Below are positions 1-12,566 of a DNA stretch of 64,000 nt, one piece after another. The notes beneath the pieces are model-generated. The model ran no database searches, was not told the DNA's origin, and saw only the letters and a list, made by a program, of their open reading frames with translations. The position numbers and the translations under genes were made by a program. Source of the DNA: Siphonodentalium dalli (Eukaryota > Mollusca > Scaphopoda > Gadilida > Siphonodentaliidae); assembly GCA_032622095.1 (NCBI GenBank), contig CP136065.1, positions 111,333,195-111,397,194 on the forward strand. The letters are read 5' to 3'. How positions within the stretch are numbered: position 1 is the stretch's first letter; each line of letters opens with the position of its first letter.

Positions 1-69
1 ATATACTTCTATAACTAACTTATTCCCACACCATGTTGCATTGTGTGAATTGATAGACAATAATTATTG

Positions 70-2245
70 GCATTAGCTCCCCTTATTTGTTTCTGACATT
101 CATTTAACAAACATACTAGCATTTAACCCTTTCCATACCAAATAAATAAATGTATAAGTTCAACAAAATAACCACGCTGAACTTAGTATCTGAACATTTC
201 CCATGAATTAATGTTTTAGTACTTGTATTTACAAACATAACAATTCGACACCACAAGCTGCAGACGTATGTTCGCCGACTAGTTTATATTTTAGTGACGG
301 GGGACTCTTAAGCTTGATGGCATGGATATCAGCCATCTGTGCCACCAAACATTGTATGCTCCCTGGGCATCTTTCACTAGAGGAATATGGAACCAATACA
401 AGACGAAATGCCTGTCGTAGAAGGAAGCACCGTGGGAGTCATGGGCAGTATGAGGATTGTATACTGTAGATCAGTTTAGGCATGACAATTCTAACTGGAC
501 ATTGGACTGGTGACCACGTTAGAAAATGTCCTGCTCTTCATACAAATAATATGTCACATAGGTTAAAGCGCCGTAATTCATAATCATAAAGAAACTTATC
601 CGCTTGCCAAATATGTGTTTCAATGTAGAATTTATCAAATCAATAATTTCACACAATCAAACCGTCTTCTCCGTGGAGTTTCATTTGTGTCGTAATGTTG
701 AATTAATTTTTTAATTGCATGATATAACAGCTGACTGTCATGCTACAGTGAACAATAAAGCAGTTTATATTTAAATCCAATAAAAAAAGAAATATTAAAT
801 TTCAGGCTGGTCTCCAACTCATTTTTGATTGTTCAGTTCATGATCCATGTATATATAAACTGCACCTTTCAAAAACTTATATTTTACAGTAGTTCCAATA
901 AAAATTGGGTAAATAGTTTGAAATGCTTCATCACAATAATAACAAAAGAAATTCCATACATATTTTATAAAGTAAAATCCATCTGGAAATATCAAGATTA
1001 CTTACTTTACGTTCTAAGTTTAATGTCAAATGGTACTAAAAGCAACCGTCAAAAACAACTTAAATCCCATACATGAGTACATGGCAATATTAGTTAATCA
1101 GGAACCATGGCAGAAAGTTATATTTATCGTTAATTAGTACTCGCATCTATTCCATCTCTCCAACTAATATGCGTTGTCAAATTATGTAGATGTACATCCA
1201 TAAAACAAGGTCATTTCGATATGTTCAATTTTCAACTCTACATCTATTGGTCCTTGTTTAAATATTTCAGTCAATGATTATCAAAATTATTTTAAAGATA
1301 ACAAATAACTATTGTTACAAATATGTTTATCAACTTTTAGTGAATTGATCATTTGTTTCTGACATTCATTTGACATCCACGCCAGCATTTAACCCTTTCC
1401 ATGCTAATTAAATAAATTAACAATGTTGATTATTATCTGAACATTTCCCATGAACTAGTGTTTCAGTACTTGTATTATCTGAATTATATTATCGTTATAC
1501 TATAGTCTGCTTATTTAACCACTCAGTATAGAAATGGAGTTTAGAACTTCCAACATAACTAACTATATTTCCATTGTAAATTAAATACCAACCACCGTTT
1601 GGACTACGCATCCTCATATCATGGGTATAGATCCAGCAGACATTGAATTTAAGATATCTGGAGAAGAGGAGCTGTATCTGGCGTACATGCTTTATTACTC
1701 GCATTGATTGAAGCGGGTTGGGAATTCACCATATGTCAAGGGCCACAAAAGGACCGATATGGGGTCATAAATATAACAATTCGACTAGTTTATATGTTAC
1801 TTGTTGGGGACTATAAACTTGATGACATTGCTATCTGCCATCAAACACTTTGTAATCTCCCTGGGCATCTCTCAGAGGAACCTGGAAGCAATATGATATG
1901 ACATGTCTGTCGTAGAAGGAAGCACGGTGGCGGTCATGGATAGTATGAGGACTGTCCTGTAATGGTCAGTCTCAACTGAATCAAAATTAAAGTAAAATAT
2001 ATGCCTTCCAAAATCCCACCATTGGCCACAGTAATGATAGATCGTGCACTAATATCATATTGTTCTGATAATCAGATTAGGTTTGAAAATTCCAACTGAA
2101 CACTGGGCTGATGACCACGTTAAATAATGCCCATGTGTCACATAGTGTAAAGCGCCATAATTCATAATCCCAGATAAGAAATTTATCCGCATGAAAACTA
2201 GGTGTTTCGTTGTCGTGTATTTAACGGCACCATAAATATTGAGTG
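70..2245. repeat. Diverged direct duplication, no gene
   Basis: Two related stretches lie in direct orientation, about 70-700 and about 1345-2245. Shared landmarks include 'tttgtttctgacattcattt' (near 85 and 1353), 'catttaaccctttccat' (near 120 and 1386), a 'ccctgggcatct' block (near 361 and 1859), and 'aattcataatc' following 'aaagcgcc' (near 575 and 2158). The offset grows from about 1.27 to 1.56 kb, so the second copy carries about 300 extra bases. No convincing coding frame is seen; short open frames in it look like chance. It could be an old tandem duplication or two copies of one repeat family. Confidence 0.5.
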
Positions 2246-2267
2246 AGTTTTTTGGACCACATGGCAA

Positions 2268-2497
2268 TGCTAGTATTCAGTTATCGCATTGCGAGTTAAT
2301 AAACACAGTACAGGTGTCGCACGAAGCGCTCGGCCGAGCGACTTGTACCATCACAAGTACATGCCACCCCAGGCCAGCACCACGGGCATGACTTAAGGTG
2401 GAACGTTACAACCAAATTATACTAAGTTTAGGGAAAAGCCCTATACTACATACATGTTGTAGAAAATCGGTGTTTCAGCACAGAGCTAAAATTTAAA
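2268..2497. other. Non-coding stretch downstream of LINE ORF2
   Basis: This 230-base stretch follows the ORF2 stop on the minus strand and probably contains the LINE 3' UTR. No clear poly-A tail or target duplication marks its end. Nothing else is recognised. Confidence 0.3.
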
Positions 2498-5400
2498 TTA
2501 AATAAAGTCATCATCATCAAGCTCACATATATCATGGGATTGTAACCATAGGTCAGGGGTGGATAGTCTATGGTGGTCAATTAAAACACGAGTGCGTATA
2601 CGGGATAAAAATCTTAATATAGGAATATGGGAAGGTTGAATAATACGAGTAGATACAGCATAATTAGAATTTCTTTGAGAGATATGAAGGGAACGTCGAA
2701 AAGACCAAATCGTAGTGATAGCCTCGGAAATTAAGATAAGTGCCAGAGCACGATGTCGATGATTACGCGCACGGACAATAAGAAACCGGATATGTCCTAA
2801 ATGTGTGCGGAACTTATCACCGGGAATTAAATGATTAATCCATGTAAAAATCATATTCCATAAGGGAATAACAACTTTACATTCTACGAAAAGATGCGGT
2901 AAATCTTCGGGTGCTTCATGACAAAGAGAGCAATTAATATATATCGGACGACGTAAAATGCGCTGAGCGCGAGTCCGTGTAAACAAAACCCCATGAATAA
3001 GTCGGTATAAGGTGCCACGAATAGCAGGGTGAATATGATCATGATGAAAATTAAGCCAAATCAAGGCAAGCGGTAATTTCGGATACAGGGTAGCAATCTT
3101 GGGAATAGAAAGGTTGGGGGCCAATAAGTGAGTATAAATGGCCTTATAATCTACAGCGGGTAAAGAAGGAAAATTAGGGAGTTCACGAAAAGCGGTTAGA
3201 GCACGCAAGCAGTCTTTATAAAAGGGGGGAATAGAATCCAGGGCACTATGTGCAATATTCGGAGCGGCAAAAGGAGGGACATAATCCCGTAATTGAATCC
3301 CAATCCAATAAATGGTAAACACCGACCATCTTACAGATGGGTTGGTGATAAGCCTCTGAAGATGCCTAAGTATGAGAGTGTAATATTTGCAAGGTAAGTG
3401 GGCAATATCAGCTCCACCAGCGGTTTTTTGGCCATAAAGTAATGATCTGGGGAGGGGTTCAACGTGAGCGTTGCAGAAAAATATGAAAGCAGCCCTCTGA
3501 AAAAGTGTGGAATAATGGGCAGGTAAGGGTACTATTGAGATGTAATACCATAATTTGCTAAAGCAAAAAACATTCAGGTAGGAAGCTTTCGCAAATTGGG
3601 CTAAATTAACAGTACGGCCGAACTGTAGAGTTTTAGAATTTTTTTTAAATAAATTGTGAAAGTGATCATCTGTAGTTACTGCAGAGCCAAATAGCAAACC
3701 TAAAATTTTATGTGATTTAGACCATTTCAATCCGTACGACGTGTCAGCACGGTGACTCCAACTACCGAGGAATAATCCTACGGATTTATTAAGATTAAGC
3801 TTGGAACCTGAGGCGGCACCGAAATGAGCTAATGTATCCAGAGTTTCATCAATAGATGCATCAGTGGTAAGAAACAGAGTAACGTCATCAGCATACTCAG
3901 TAGTCTTAAAAGGGGTAGGCTCACCAGGAACTGTTAAACCTACTATCAAGGGGTTCGCTCTGAAACGGCATAACAGAGGTTCCAGACATAACATATACAG
4001 AAGGGGAAAAAGACTGCAGCCTTGTCTGACTGACCTAGTAACTGGAAAAGGATCGGATGTAAATTGATTAATTAAAAGGCTGGAATAAATATCATTATAT
4101 AAAAGCCGTACCCAGGCAATAAAGTTTTCTCCGAAACCAAAGGAAGAAAGTGTGTTAAATAAATACGCATGATCTACCCTATCAAAAGCTTTCTGCTGGT
4201 CTAAGCTAATAAAGGCGCAGGGTAGATTTTTATGTTTACAATAATCTTGAATGTTGCGCAATAAATGTAAGTTATCAATAATTGTGCGACCTGGGACGCC
4301 ACATGTTTGATCATCACAAACAATAGAAGAGATTACCAATTTAAGCCTGTTACAAAGTGTTTTGGATAAAATCTTATAATCGACATTAAGGAGGCTGATG
4401 GGACGATAATTAGACACAAGTTCAGGGTGGGTGGGGTCTTTAAGAAACATAATAATAAGCGACGTGCGTTGGGATATTGGCAATTTCGTTTGAAAGCAGT
4501 TAATATATAATTGTAATAAGCGGGGCAAAATCTGAGGGGCAAAGGTTTTATAAAATTCTGCAGGGAGTCCATCTGGACCAGGGGATTTGCCAGAAGCCAT
4601 ATCGGAAAGGGCAGAGTTCAATTACTCGAGACGAAGAGGGGCTTTACAGAGGTCCATATCAAAATCAGATAAGGTAGGTAAGTCATGTAGAAAAAAGTCT
4701 GCTGCCTGTGGGTCAGTCTTTGGTGAATAATCGGGACCAATAGTCAGTAAATTGGGAATTAATATCCGGGGTTTAGTATAGGTAATACCATTAGTGGTAA
4801 TAGCGGATATTACTTTCTTCGCACTGCGCGAGCGTTCCAAGGAGTGAAAAAATTGAGATGACCCGTCACGGGAATTAAGAATGTTGGAACGTGATCGGAT
4901 ATAGGCACCTTCTGCGTTAGCAGCATGAAATGATTTAATACTATCCTTAAGCGGGGCAAGTTGTGCAGCATATTTCCCAGGGAATTATTTCTCAGCCTGA
5001 AGTAAAAGCCGATATTCTTTTTCTAACTTACAGAGAGAAGCTTTAGTATTTGCAGACTTAAGGTTAGCATAATTTTGTATATATGACTTAATGTCGACCT
5101 TGATCTGCTCCCACCACGCCTGTGAGACATTACTGCCAGACACAGACGCGGTGCGAGCATACCAAAATGCAACAAAATCAGATTGGAAGTCTGGATCCTT
5201 AAATAAAGAAGTGTTGGCTTTCCAATAACTGGGGCCGATAGAGGATCTAGGGGTATTACCACCTACTTTATCATACCGCGAGTCAACTATAAAATTAAAA
5301 TCACCACCTAAAATGATTATGCGACTAGAAACAAGATGAGGGAGTAATCTTTGAAAAATTTGTTCACGATCTAGGTCTTGACATTGGGGTCCATAGAAAG

Positions 5401-5712
5401 AAAGGAAACGGAAGGCCCCTCCGGAGATGTCAACATCGACACCCACGAAGTGGCCATCCATATCCGAAAAGGAACGCACTATATTTAAATTCAAAGAATT
5501 GCGAAATAAAATTGCCGTGCCGCCAAAAGACCAAAATCCTTTACAATCTAAGGTATGGTTTAAACCCTGTCCGTGTTGATAGTGGTCGACGTGCGTTTCT
5601 TGTAGAAAAAGCACGTCGACCACATCAAAAGGAAGAGGTATTTGATTGCCTGTACAGTCTTCCGATCACGAAGACCATAGATGTTAAGGCATGCGATATG
5701 GAGAGGATCCAT
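2498..5712 (-). pseudogene. Tx1/L1-like LINE ORF2 (endonuclease + reverse transcriptase), broken
   Basis: This is a non-LTR retrotransposon ORF2, whose product would nick target DNA and prime reverse transcription there. The predicted start MDPLHIACLN lies at 5712. An APE-type endonuclease half follows (LFLQETHVDH, then LGGDFNFIVD), then the reverse transcriptase with catalytic D in LDQQKAFDRVDH and YADDVTLF near 3885-3905, then a C-terminal Cys/His stretch (CSLCHEAPEDLPHLFVEC). The frame breaks near 5600 (the two halves are in different frames) and has in-frame TAA codons at 4985-4987 and 4622-4624; the rest from 5623 to 2498 stays in one frame. After GGDFNFIVDSRYDKVGGN the sequence jumps to the linker region (GPSYWK), so the distal endonuclease part with its SDH motif is deleted. 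It is not autonomous. Clade assignment rests on motif style. Confidence 0.9.
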
Positions 5713-5920
5713 GTTAATTCTTTGAGTGAAAAATAAGATCTGGCGTAAGGTGAAATCAGTAGGCAGGCGCATTTATCCAGGGAAAAAGCAAAGTTCGTGA
5801 TCAAGTGGGTTAGACACATTAAACGATAGGCTAAAGCATAATTCAGGGACATAAGCATATGTCGAGGTACAAAGTTATATATACATGTACATATCATTTA
5901 ACCAGTTGGCACTTGTTTAA

Positions 5921-6665
5921 TTATATGCTTGAGAGGAGGATGATCAAGGTCATCCTCTTCAGAAGAACGGTCTCTCTTTGAAGCTGAGGCACCCCCGTGG
6001 CAACGCTAGTGTCTTGCACTTCCATGTTACCATCAGGGGAAAGCGGAGAATCTCGAATAGAGTTTTCAGAGCCAAGCTCTTCCGAAGCTAATTCCTCTTG
6101 GTCCCCCTCAGAATCAGAGAGGTGAAGATCATCCTTAAGGATATCATCTAAGGGCGGAGACTGCTGATACTTCTCCCTTTCTACACGATTCATCGAAAGC
6201 GACATTGCTGGAGGTGGCATATAATCGCCACGAGGCTGTCGGCGTGTTACCTCTACTCATTCATTGCTATTTGTTGGCTTAGATCTTACACCTGAAGGTC
6301 TGAAAATATCTGGCCCAGACTTTTTGCCAGGGCAAGTATTCCTAATATGACCACGCTCCCCACACTTTAAGCACAGCGAAGGTTTCCCTGACACAGTAAG
6401 GAACACCCTATATCCTCCAATGTACATAAAATCCGGAACACTGCTCGGATCTGTTTGATCCAGAACAATTATGACTTTACGTCTGCCATTCGCAACTTCT
6501 TGTCCCTCAACTGTAAACGACTCATAGTTAATTTCCTTTACCACACCATACTTCAGAAGACTAGAAACAACCAAAGCATGCGTTATACTGAAAGGTAACT
6601 AAATGATCTTTACTGTACATATTCTAGGTATAAAACGTCCCCCATCTGACTGTGGCTTGAAGGAG
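5921..6665 (-). pseudogene. Tx1/L1-like LINE ORF1, 5'-truncated, CCHC zinc knuckle
   Basis: This is the C-terminal part of the nucleic-acid-binding ORF1 protein that pairs with the ORF2 downstream. It carries the CCHC knuckle CLKCGERGHIRNTC and an acidic, Ser-rich tail (LHLSDSEGDQEELASEE). It matches the ORF1 of the tandem array at 10.4-19.6 kb in content and order, for example GQEVANGRRKV here and GQEIANGRRRL there. The frame is interrupted by a TAG near 6600 and a stop at 6257-6259, after which the same frame runs on to 5921. Homology ends near 6665, so the copy is 5'-truncated, as is usual for LINE insertions. The order ORF1-ORF2 on the minus strand and the small gap support a single element. 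Confidence 0.8.
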
Positions 6666-7306
6666 AGCCCTCCGCTGGTGACAAAGGTTCTAGTGCCTGA
6701 AAACGTTGAATGGAGTTTTTATCATCGAAAATCTGATCAGTGTGCGGGGTAATACTATAAGTTTTATATTAAAGAGTTAGCAGGTTAGTCATTTTGAAGG
6801 AGATAATTACTCAATGGCTTATAATACGGCCACCAAAAGGGTATCTATGCCGCCCGAGGACATTCATCAGCGCCCAAGGAGCCATCTAGGGCCGGAGCCC
6901 GCTACCCTACGTTTTAATATTATGTTAGACGGTCGATATTGCGGATGTTGCATACATGGGTTAGTACATACCCAATAGGTTGTTTAAGCTGAGTATTACC
7001 AGTGGATTTTATCTAGGGCTTGCTTTACTGCAGAGAGGGCGTGGCCAATTCACTGTGATATCCTGTCGATGAGCAGTACGTCTCATCGAGCCCTGTTGAA
7101 ACATAATTCATAAGTACATGTCTTCCTGGTGGGGCTGACTCGATAATGTGATGTCTACTTGTATACTTACTTTCCTTTTGATTGAACTGTGTTAGTAACT
7201 TGATCGACCTAGCGTTTTATGAGTTTTGTGAGATACGTCTATTTGTTTATGTTGATTGGGAAGTGTTCGTTGAATTGGGGGAGTGATGGCCTGACCAATG
7301 AGGGGT
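6666..7306. other. Non-coding spacer between LINE relics
   Basis: No gene, tandem repeat or inverted repeat is seen here. Part of it may be the 3' UTR of the Jockey-like relic that ends at 7307. Confidence 0.3.
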
Positions 7307-8880
7307 TTATTCCGGTGAACCAGAACCAACTTCGCCTCGTCGGCCAGCTGCTTTTGTTTTGTCTTTGGTGAGTAATGTTTTTCTAAGTTCTAGTTCGTCG
7401 ACTAAAGTACTGCCTTGTAGTCTTATGAGACTGTTTGCGGCTAGTACTTGTAATCTGACGCGGATAGTTGATATATCGGCTGTATCATGTAACGTTCTGA
7501 TGGGGTACGTATGTTTTCCTGAAGGGCCATTCTTCTGTATAATTTGGAGTTTGTTGAGTGTGGATTTTGGAAGATCGGCTATTATTATGGCCCCATATTC
7601 CATAATGGGTCGTATAAATTGCTTATAAAGTTTAATCAGGGTTTCTGGATTGAGTCCCCATGAGGTGCCCCTGAGCATCCTTAATAGCCCAATTCTTTGG
7701 GAGGCCCTGGTCGAAATGTTTTTAATATGGGGTGAAAAGATAATCTGTTGTCGAGGGTTATGCCTAATAGAGTTGCTTCCTGGGTTTGTTCGAAAGTTTC
7801 CCCAAAGATGGATAAATTTAGTTTGCTTTTAGTATGTTTTCTACTAAATACAATTAACTGAGTTTTTTTGGCGTTGAGTTTGGGGATGTCATTGACGTAT
7901 ATTAGGAAAAGTAGCGGGCTTAGGACCGACCCTTGAGGAGTACCTGCTTTGAGGTCAACATTGTCTGAGATTTCGTCACCCACCCTAACTTTGATAGATC
8001 TGTGCATGAGAAATGATGATATGAGTCGTAACATTTTGGTGGGTATGTCGGTTGTTGTTTTTAGTTTGTAGCGAAGGCCATGGTGCCACACGGAGTCAAA
8101 GGCCTTTTCTACATCCAAGAAAATGGCGGCCCCCTCCCAATCACGACCCAATGCTGTGCGCATATCTTCAACTATTCTGTAGATGTGTTCGGTTCCATCT
8201 TTGCCTTTACGATATGCACGTTGAAATTTATTTTAAAAGTTTTTGTTCTCTAAGTAGGATAGTAATCTAGTGCTGATGATTCTTTCAAAAAGTTTACCCA
8301 TACACTGAAGTAGGCTGATTGGTCTAAAGTTGGTAGCTATTTTGTGGTCTTTGCCCGGTTTTGATATCATCACCCCGATAGCGGATTTCCAGGATTTAGG
8401 AAAGTATCCGTGCTGTAGACATTTGTTATATATTAGTTCTAATCTATCGAACAGTGATTTGGGGCCTTGTTTGATTATGCCGAAGGTTAATTCGTCGTCC
8501 CCTGGGGCTTTGTTTGGTTTCGCACGCTTGAGGCAGTCTTGAATTTCTAGGGAGGAGATGGGAGTTGCCAGTATATGCTTGTCATCTGCCTCTGGTATGG
8601 GGTATTTTAAGGAACCGTAAGTTTGTTTATATTGTCTTACATGTTCAATTACTTTTTTCCTGAATTTCCCATCAATTGGTCCCCCTGGTGGGTTTTGTGG
8701 ATGTTTTGTAATGACGTCGCAAAAAATTTGGCTTTGTCTTTGTTGTTTGTGAATGATTCGTCTGCCTCGTTTTTGAGCGGTTTGTCATTGTTATTGGAGG
8801 TGGCTTGGCTACAACAAAGAAGGGATAAATAATTTGACCTAAATAAAAGCCGCGACCAGCGCGGGCGGTATTGAAACCAT
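7307..8880 (-). pseudogene. Jockey/I/CR1-group LINE reverse transcriptase, catalytic core deleted
   Basis: This is a relic of a second LINE type, unlike the Tx1/L1-like copies around it. Reading the minus strand, the RT begins with a KPNKAPGDDEL-type motif near 8520, followed by a PISLL block near 8320, FLDVEKAFDSVWH (first catalytic Asp) near 8110, GTPQGSVLSPLLFLIYVND near 7930, then a jump straight to NAKKTQLIVFSRK. The segment with the YADD catalytic loop is missing, so the enzyme is dead. The frame shifts near 7735 into the distal part (RPIMEYGAIIIADLPKSTLN), and further shifts or stops lie upstream of 8163. No ORF1 or endonuclease belonging to it is recognised. The exact clade is uncertain. 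Confidence 0.8.
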
Positions 8881-9085
8881 ATTTAAACAAATTAAATTAA
8901 AGATGTGTGTCCATTTCCGACAGCCTGACAATATAGGTCAGGCTTAGGTTGAGAGAAGTGGGCTGATGGAAAGTTCAGGGACGGATCCAAGTTCGCTTGC
9001 CGGAGTTGAAGAGTCAGAATAATTCGGGGGCGTATCCAGGTCATGTGTAATTTGTAAGTCATAATAAAAAGTTTTAGCTAGAAAG

Positions 9086-9724
9086 TCAGCCCGGGTCTTC
9101 GTCTGCAGATCCCTCTTCCGTGATCGTGCCTGATTCCGATTCACTCTTCTCCTCTTCTATTTCCGTGTCCGTGTCGGAAAGATCCAAAGTCTCCGTGGGG
9201 ATCACCTTTCTTCGGCTGGGTTTTTCCCCAGCATCGTCATTTTTGCGTTTCCTTGATCCTGTTGTTATGGCAGTAACCATCTCTTCGAGAGTTTCAGGAG
9301 TTTCAGGAATAACATTTACACTCACACTTACACTGTCCCCCGGGGTAGCGCCAGAGTCCGTCTGCTCTGCAATACTCCCCGTGGGGACCACTGGTGTATT
9401 GGAAACAGGGGGAGTTTTCCCAGAATGAGAAGGCTCGCACTTCGATCCATCACCACTGGCCTGGGAGGGGGGTTTAGTCCCCGGCTCAGGCGGAACTTTA
9501 CTTTCTGTCCTTCTCTGTTCCGCATGCGATGCTGCATCTCTTTTCGCTGCTTCTGCGTACGACCGTGGTTGTCTCCCATTCTGGGGACAGGTGGCCCGAA
9601 CGTGCCCTCTGTCCCCACATTTCAAGCACACTGGGGGGCGCCCCACTAACGTAATTAGCACCTTACATCCATCTATGTACGTGAAATCGGGAAAATCCCG
9701 TAAATCTTCGACACTAAGCATCAT
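9086..9724 (-). pseudogene. LINE ORF1 fragment with CCHC knuckle and acidic tail
   Basis: This is the C-terminal portion of an ORF1 protein from a third LINE copy. It contains the knuckle CLKCGDRGHVRATC about 35 residues in, then a Pro/Ser/Thr-rich region, a basic patch (SRKRKNDD) and an acidic Ser-rich end. Compared with the ORF1 copies in the array it is clearly diverged and longer after the knuckle. The upstream part is missing: the frame abuts the endonuclease fragment at about 9725. Homology to known ORF1 proteins is inferred from the knuckle and the layout. Confidence 0.65.
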
Positions 9725-9725
9725 C

Positions 9726-10172
9726 CTGAACTATGAAATTAAAATCTCCACCTAAAATGACTGATCGGCTGGTGACTAAATGGGGGAGTAAAGTTTGGAA
9801 AATAAGGTCGCGATTTTGGTCGGGTCCTTGAGGTCCATAAAAGGAAAGGAAACGGAAAGCCACTCCGGAGACGTCGACATCGACGCCCGCGCAGCGGCCT
9901 TCCATATCCGAAAAAGATTTAATCACGGTGTGTTGTAGGGAATTTCTGATAAAAATCGCCGTGCCGCATGAGCGGTTAGTACCATAGGACCAAAAACCTT
10001 TGCAATCTAATTTATATTGAAGGTCCTGTCCAAGTTGATAGTCTTTGACGTGCGTTTCCTGAAGGAAAAGCATGTCGACCCTATCAAAAAGGAAGAGATA
10101 CTTAAGGGCCAGAAGAGTCTGTGTATTGCGAAGATCGCACACATTTAAAGAGGCTATGTAAAGTTTATCCAT
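9726..10172 (-). pseudogene. LINE ORF2 N-terminal endonuclease fragment
   Basis: This is the first ~150 residues of an ORF2 starting at MDKLYIASLNVCDLRN (10172), with the APE-type endonuclease motifs LFLQETHVKDYQ (catalytic Glu), FLSFYGPQ and LGGDFNFIV. It ends abruptly at the junction near 9725, where a different ORF1 begins, so the SDH half and the RT are absent. It lies 3' of the ORF1 copy of array unit A (stop at 10419) in the same orientation, so it is most simply the ORF2 start of that same element. It is close to the equivalent segment at 5000-5700. Confidence 0.8.
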
Positions 10173-10418
10173 GGAAAGTCGAAAAGGTGAAGTACAAAAC
10201 GAGACAAGGGACATATAAATAGATACAGAAATACACAAAAAACAGCCAGTCCCCAATGGATCTGGCGTAAAGGTGAGTCGGTGGGCAGGTGCAAAATTCA
10301 GAGGAAAAGCTAGAGGTCGTGAAGAAAAAGGCAACACAATATGTCCAGAAGGCAAAAGGGAAAATCAGGGACGTTAACGAGGGTCGTAGAGAATAGAAAT
10401 ACACAATTATAAACCACA

Positions 10419-11596
10419 TTAATCAGGTGCTGGGACTTCCTGCACATTTATCTTGGCAGGAGGGTGACGTTCCTCGTCACCCTCATGCTGTCGCTTACTG
10501 CCTCCCCCAGCCGCGCGAGTGTCTAACACTTCTATACGGTTAATGTCTGGGGACAGTGGACTGTCCGAATTCGATACGTGTTCCACATCCAATTCTGACC
10601 CGGACTCAGACGAAGACATCTGGAAGTCATTTTGGAGCTCCTCCTGGAAAGAGGGAGGAGGCATGTAATCCTGCTCTGGTGCTAACGGTGCCTCCGATTC
10701 CGAGTGGGAATCTGCAGACAGGGTCACGTGACCTTCATCCGGGGGTGGCACTGAAGGTGTTGCTGGCCGGCATTTGTGCCGACGGACTGCCGCTGCCCGA
10801 CGGGGAAAAGTGATTGTCTGGGCAGGTCATTCTCACATGTCCACGCTCTCCACATTTCAGGCAAATGGGCGCTCTCCCCGCTACAGTATAGAACACTTTA
10901 CATCCAGCAATAATGGGTGATATCCGGATCAACAAATATCATGCGAAGCCGCCGACGGCCGTTAGCGATTTCTTGGCCGACGGCTCTGAAAGATTCATAC
11001 TCAATTTCCATCACTGCCCCGTATTCCGTAAGGCTTGCAATAACTACCGAATGCGGGACGCAAAATGGGAGCCAGTTTATCTTGACAGTGTGCGCGCGGG
11101 GCACGTACCGCGAAAGTTCGGCTACAGTTGTGATCCCCACCATGGGTGAAAAAGGAGGTTTGAGAATCCGGAAGTCTTGGACGAAGCCTTCATCAGAAAA
11201 AACAATGGTCCACTCACGGCTATCCTGACCGCGATGGATAGCCGTAATGCCGACCCTTGGAATCCGTTCTGTAATTTTTTCCGCCAGCAACGTGGAATTC
11301 ACGCGCCCCGGACGGGGACCACGGAGAAAAATATTAGTAGATCTGTCCCACAAGCCGTGTTTAACATCATCCGCAAGAAGTGATGTATTAGTGCCATAAG
11401 TTCCCTTGTATGGATCCAATGGGTCAGAGGACGTGACGTCGTACCCAACGTCGGGAGAGATAGAAACCTTCTGAACGGGAGGCGGAGGTGGTGGTTCCGG
11501 CGGTGTGGAAAGGGTGTCAGTGACAGGTGGTGGATCGCACAAACCTTGTTTGATGGAGTCCCGGGAAGTGTTGAGTCTCGGGTCCAGCTCAGTCAT
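10419..11596 (-). pseudogene. LINE ORF1, array unit A (runs past the left array edge)
   Basis: This ORF1 starts MTELDPRLNTSRDSIKQG at 11596, followed by a Pro-rich stretch, a domain resembling the RRM-like part of LINE ORF1 proteins, a CCHC knuckle (CLKCGERGHVRMTC) near 10850 and an acidic tail ending PAPD at 10419. Two frame changes, near 10900-10935 and 10735-10751, split it into three overlapping frames. The C-terminal residues after 10469 exist only in this copy, because the other units are cut there. Its ORF2 follows at 10172. The protein would bind LINE RNA in the ribonucleoprotein; in this form it is not made as one chain. Confidence 0.8.
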
Positions 11597-11730
11597 CTTG
11601 AAACAGGATATAAGAACAAATAGATAACGGAAAAAGCTGAATACACACTGGAAGCGGGTTAGTCGATCTGCATAGCTGTCGCAGCGTCAGTCCGACATCG
11701 AATATCGCACACTACACATACTGTGTATTT

Positions 11731-11757
11731 TTTATATATATATATATATATATATTA
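11731..11757. repeat. (TA)n tract at the LINE-LINE junction, one per unit
   Basis: A TA dinucleotide run flanked by poly-T/poly-A lies between the 5' UTR of one LINE copy and the 3' end of the next. It recurs in each unit (about 14018-14038, 16299-16319, 18558-18578). It probably is the simple-repeat 3' tail of the upstream LINE copy. Confidence 0.7.
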
Positions 11758-12209
11758 TTTTTTTTAAATAGAGGGCGGACTCAGTCCTGGTCATCGGGCC
11801 GAACGAGAATCACAAGACCAGGAGGGTCCTTAGAATAATCGCCATAAGTTGAACAAACTGTTACGGGTGGTACGGGCGACAAACGGACTACTCATCACTG
11901 TCCGTGGGACCGATAATGGCCAAAAGACGGTCCATCTTTTCCTCAATATAAAATTTTGAATATTATTTTTTTCTGTATATATTTTGTTTTTTGTTTTGTT
12001 TTTTTTGATTTTAATTGAAACGATAAGCAAAGGCGACAAGACAAAATAATATATAAAAAGACATGTGTGGACGAAGCTCACAGAAACTGCCTGAAACGAG
12101 AAACTAAAAGAAACAAATTAAGGTATATGTGTACCAGGACACAGCAAGTACCTGAAATAAAGAAATTAAGCAAACAGACATATAAACAGGGATAAAGAGA
12201 AGAGTGGAG

Positions 12210-12562
12210 TTAAAATGAAAAGGTTACTAAATCATCGGCATCAAGAGTACAGATGTCAGGGGAAAGGAGCCATAATTCGGCGAAACTATTACTGGACAGC
12301 CGATGGTGATCTACTAAAACTCGGGTTCGAAGCCGTGATAAAAAGGCCAAAATGAGGATATGTGGCGGATGGACTATCCGGGTAGTTACATGATAATTAA
12401 GCCGGCGCTGACCACAATGTATAGGATTTCTGGTATACCAAATTGCGGCAATGGCCTCTGTAATTAAGATGAGAGCCAGAGCGCGATGTGAAGAATTTCG
12501 AGCGCGGACGATAAGGAATCGAATATGACCTAAATGTGGTCGGAATTTATTACCGTTGCCAA
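12210..12562 (-). pseudogene. LINE ORF2 C-terminal end, unit A
   Basis: This is the last ~117 codons of an ORF2 (RPHLGHIRFLIVRARN, then TRVLVDHHRLSS, stop at 12210). It is homologous to the C-terminus of the ORF2 at 2498-2830 but from another subfamily. It starts abruptly near 12562 next to non-LINE DNA, so it is a strongly 5'-truncated LINE copy. A 3' UTR of about 430 bases follows downstream to about 11770. Confidence 0.85.
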
Positions 12563-12566
12563 ATAA

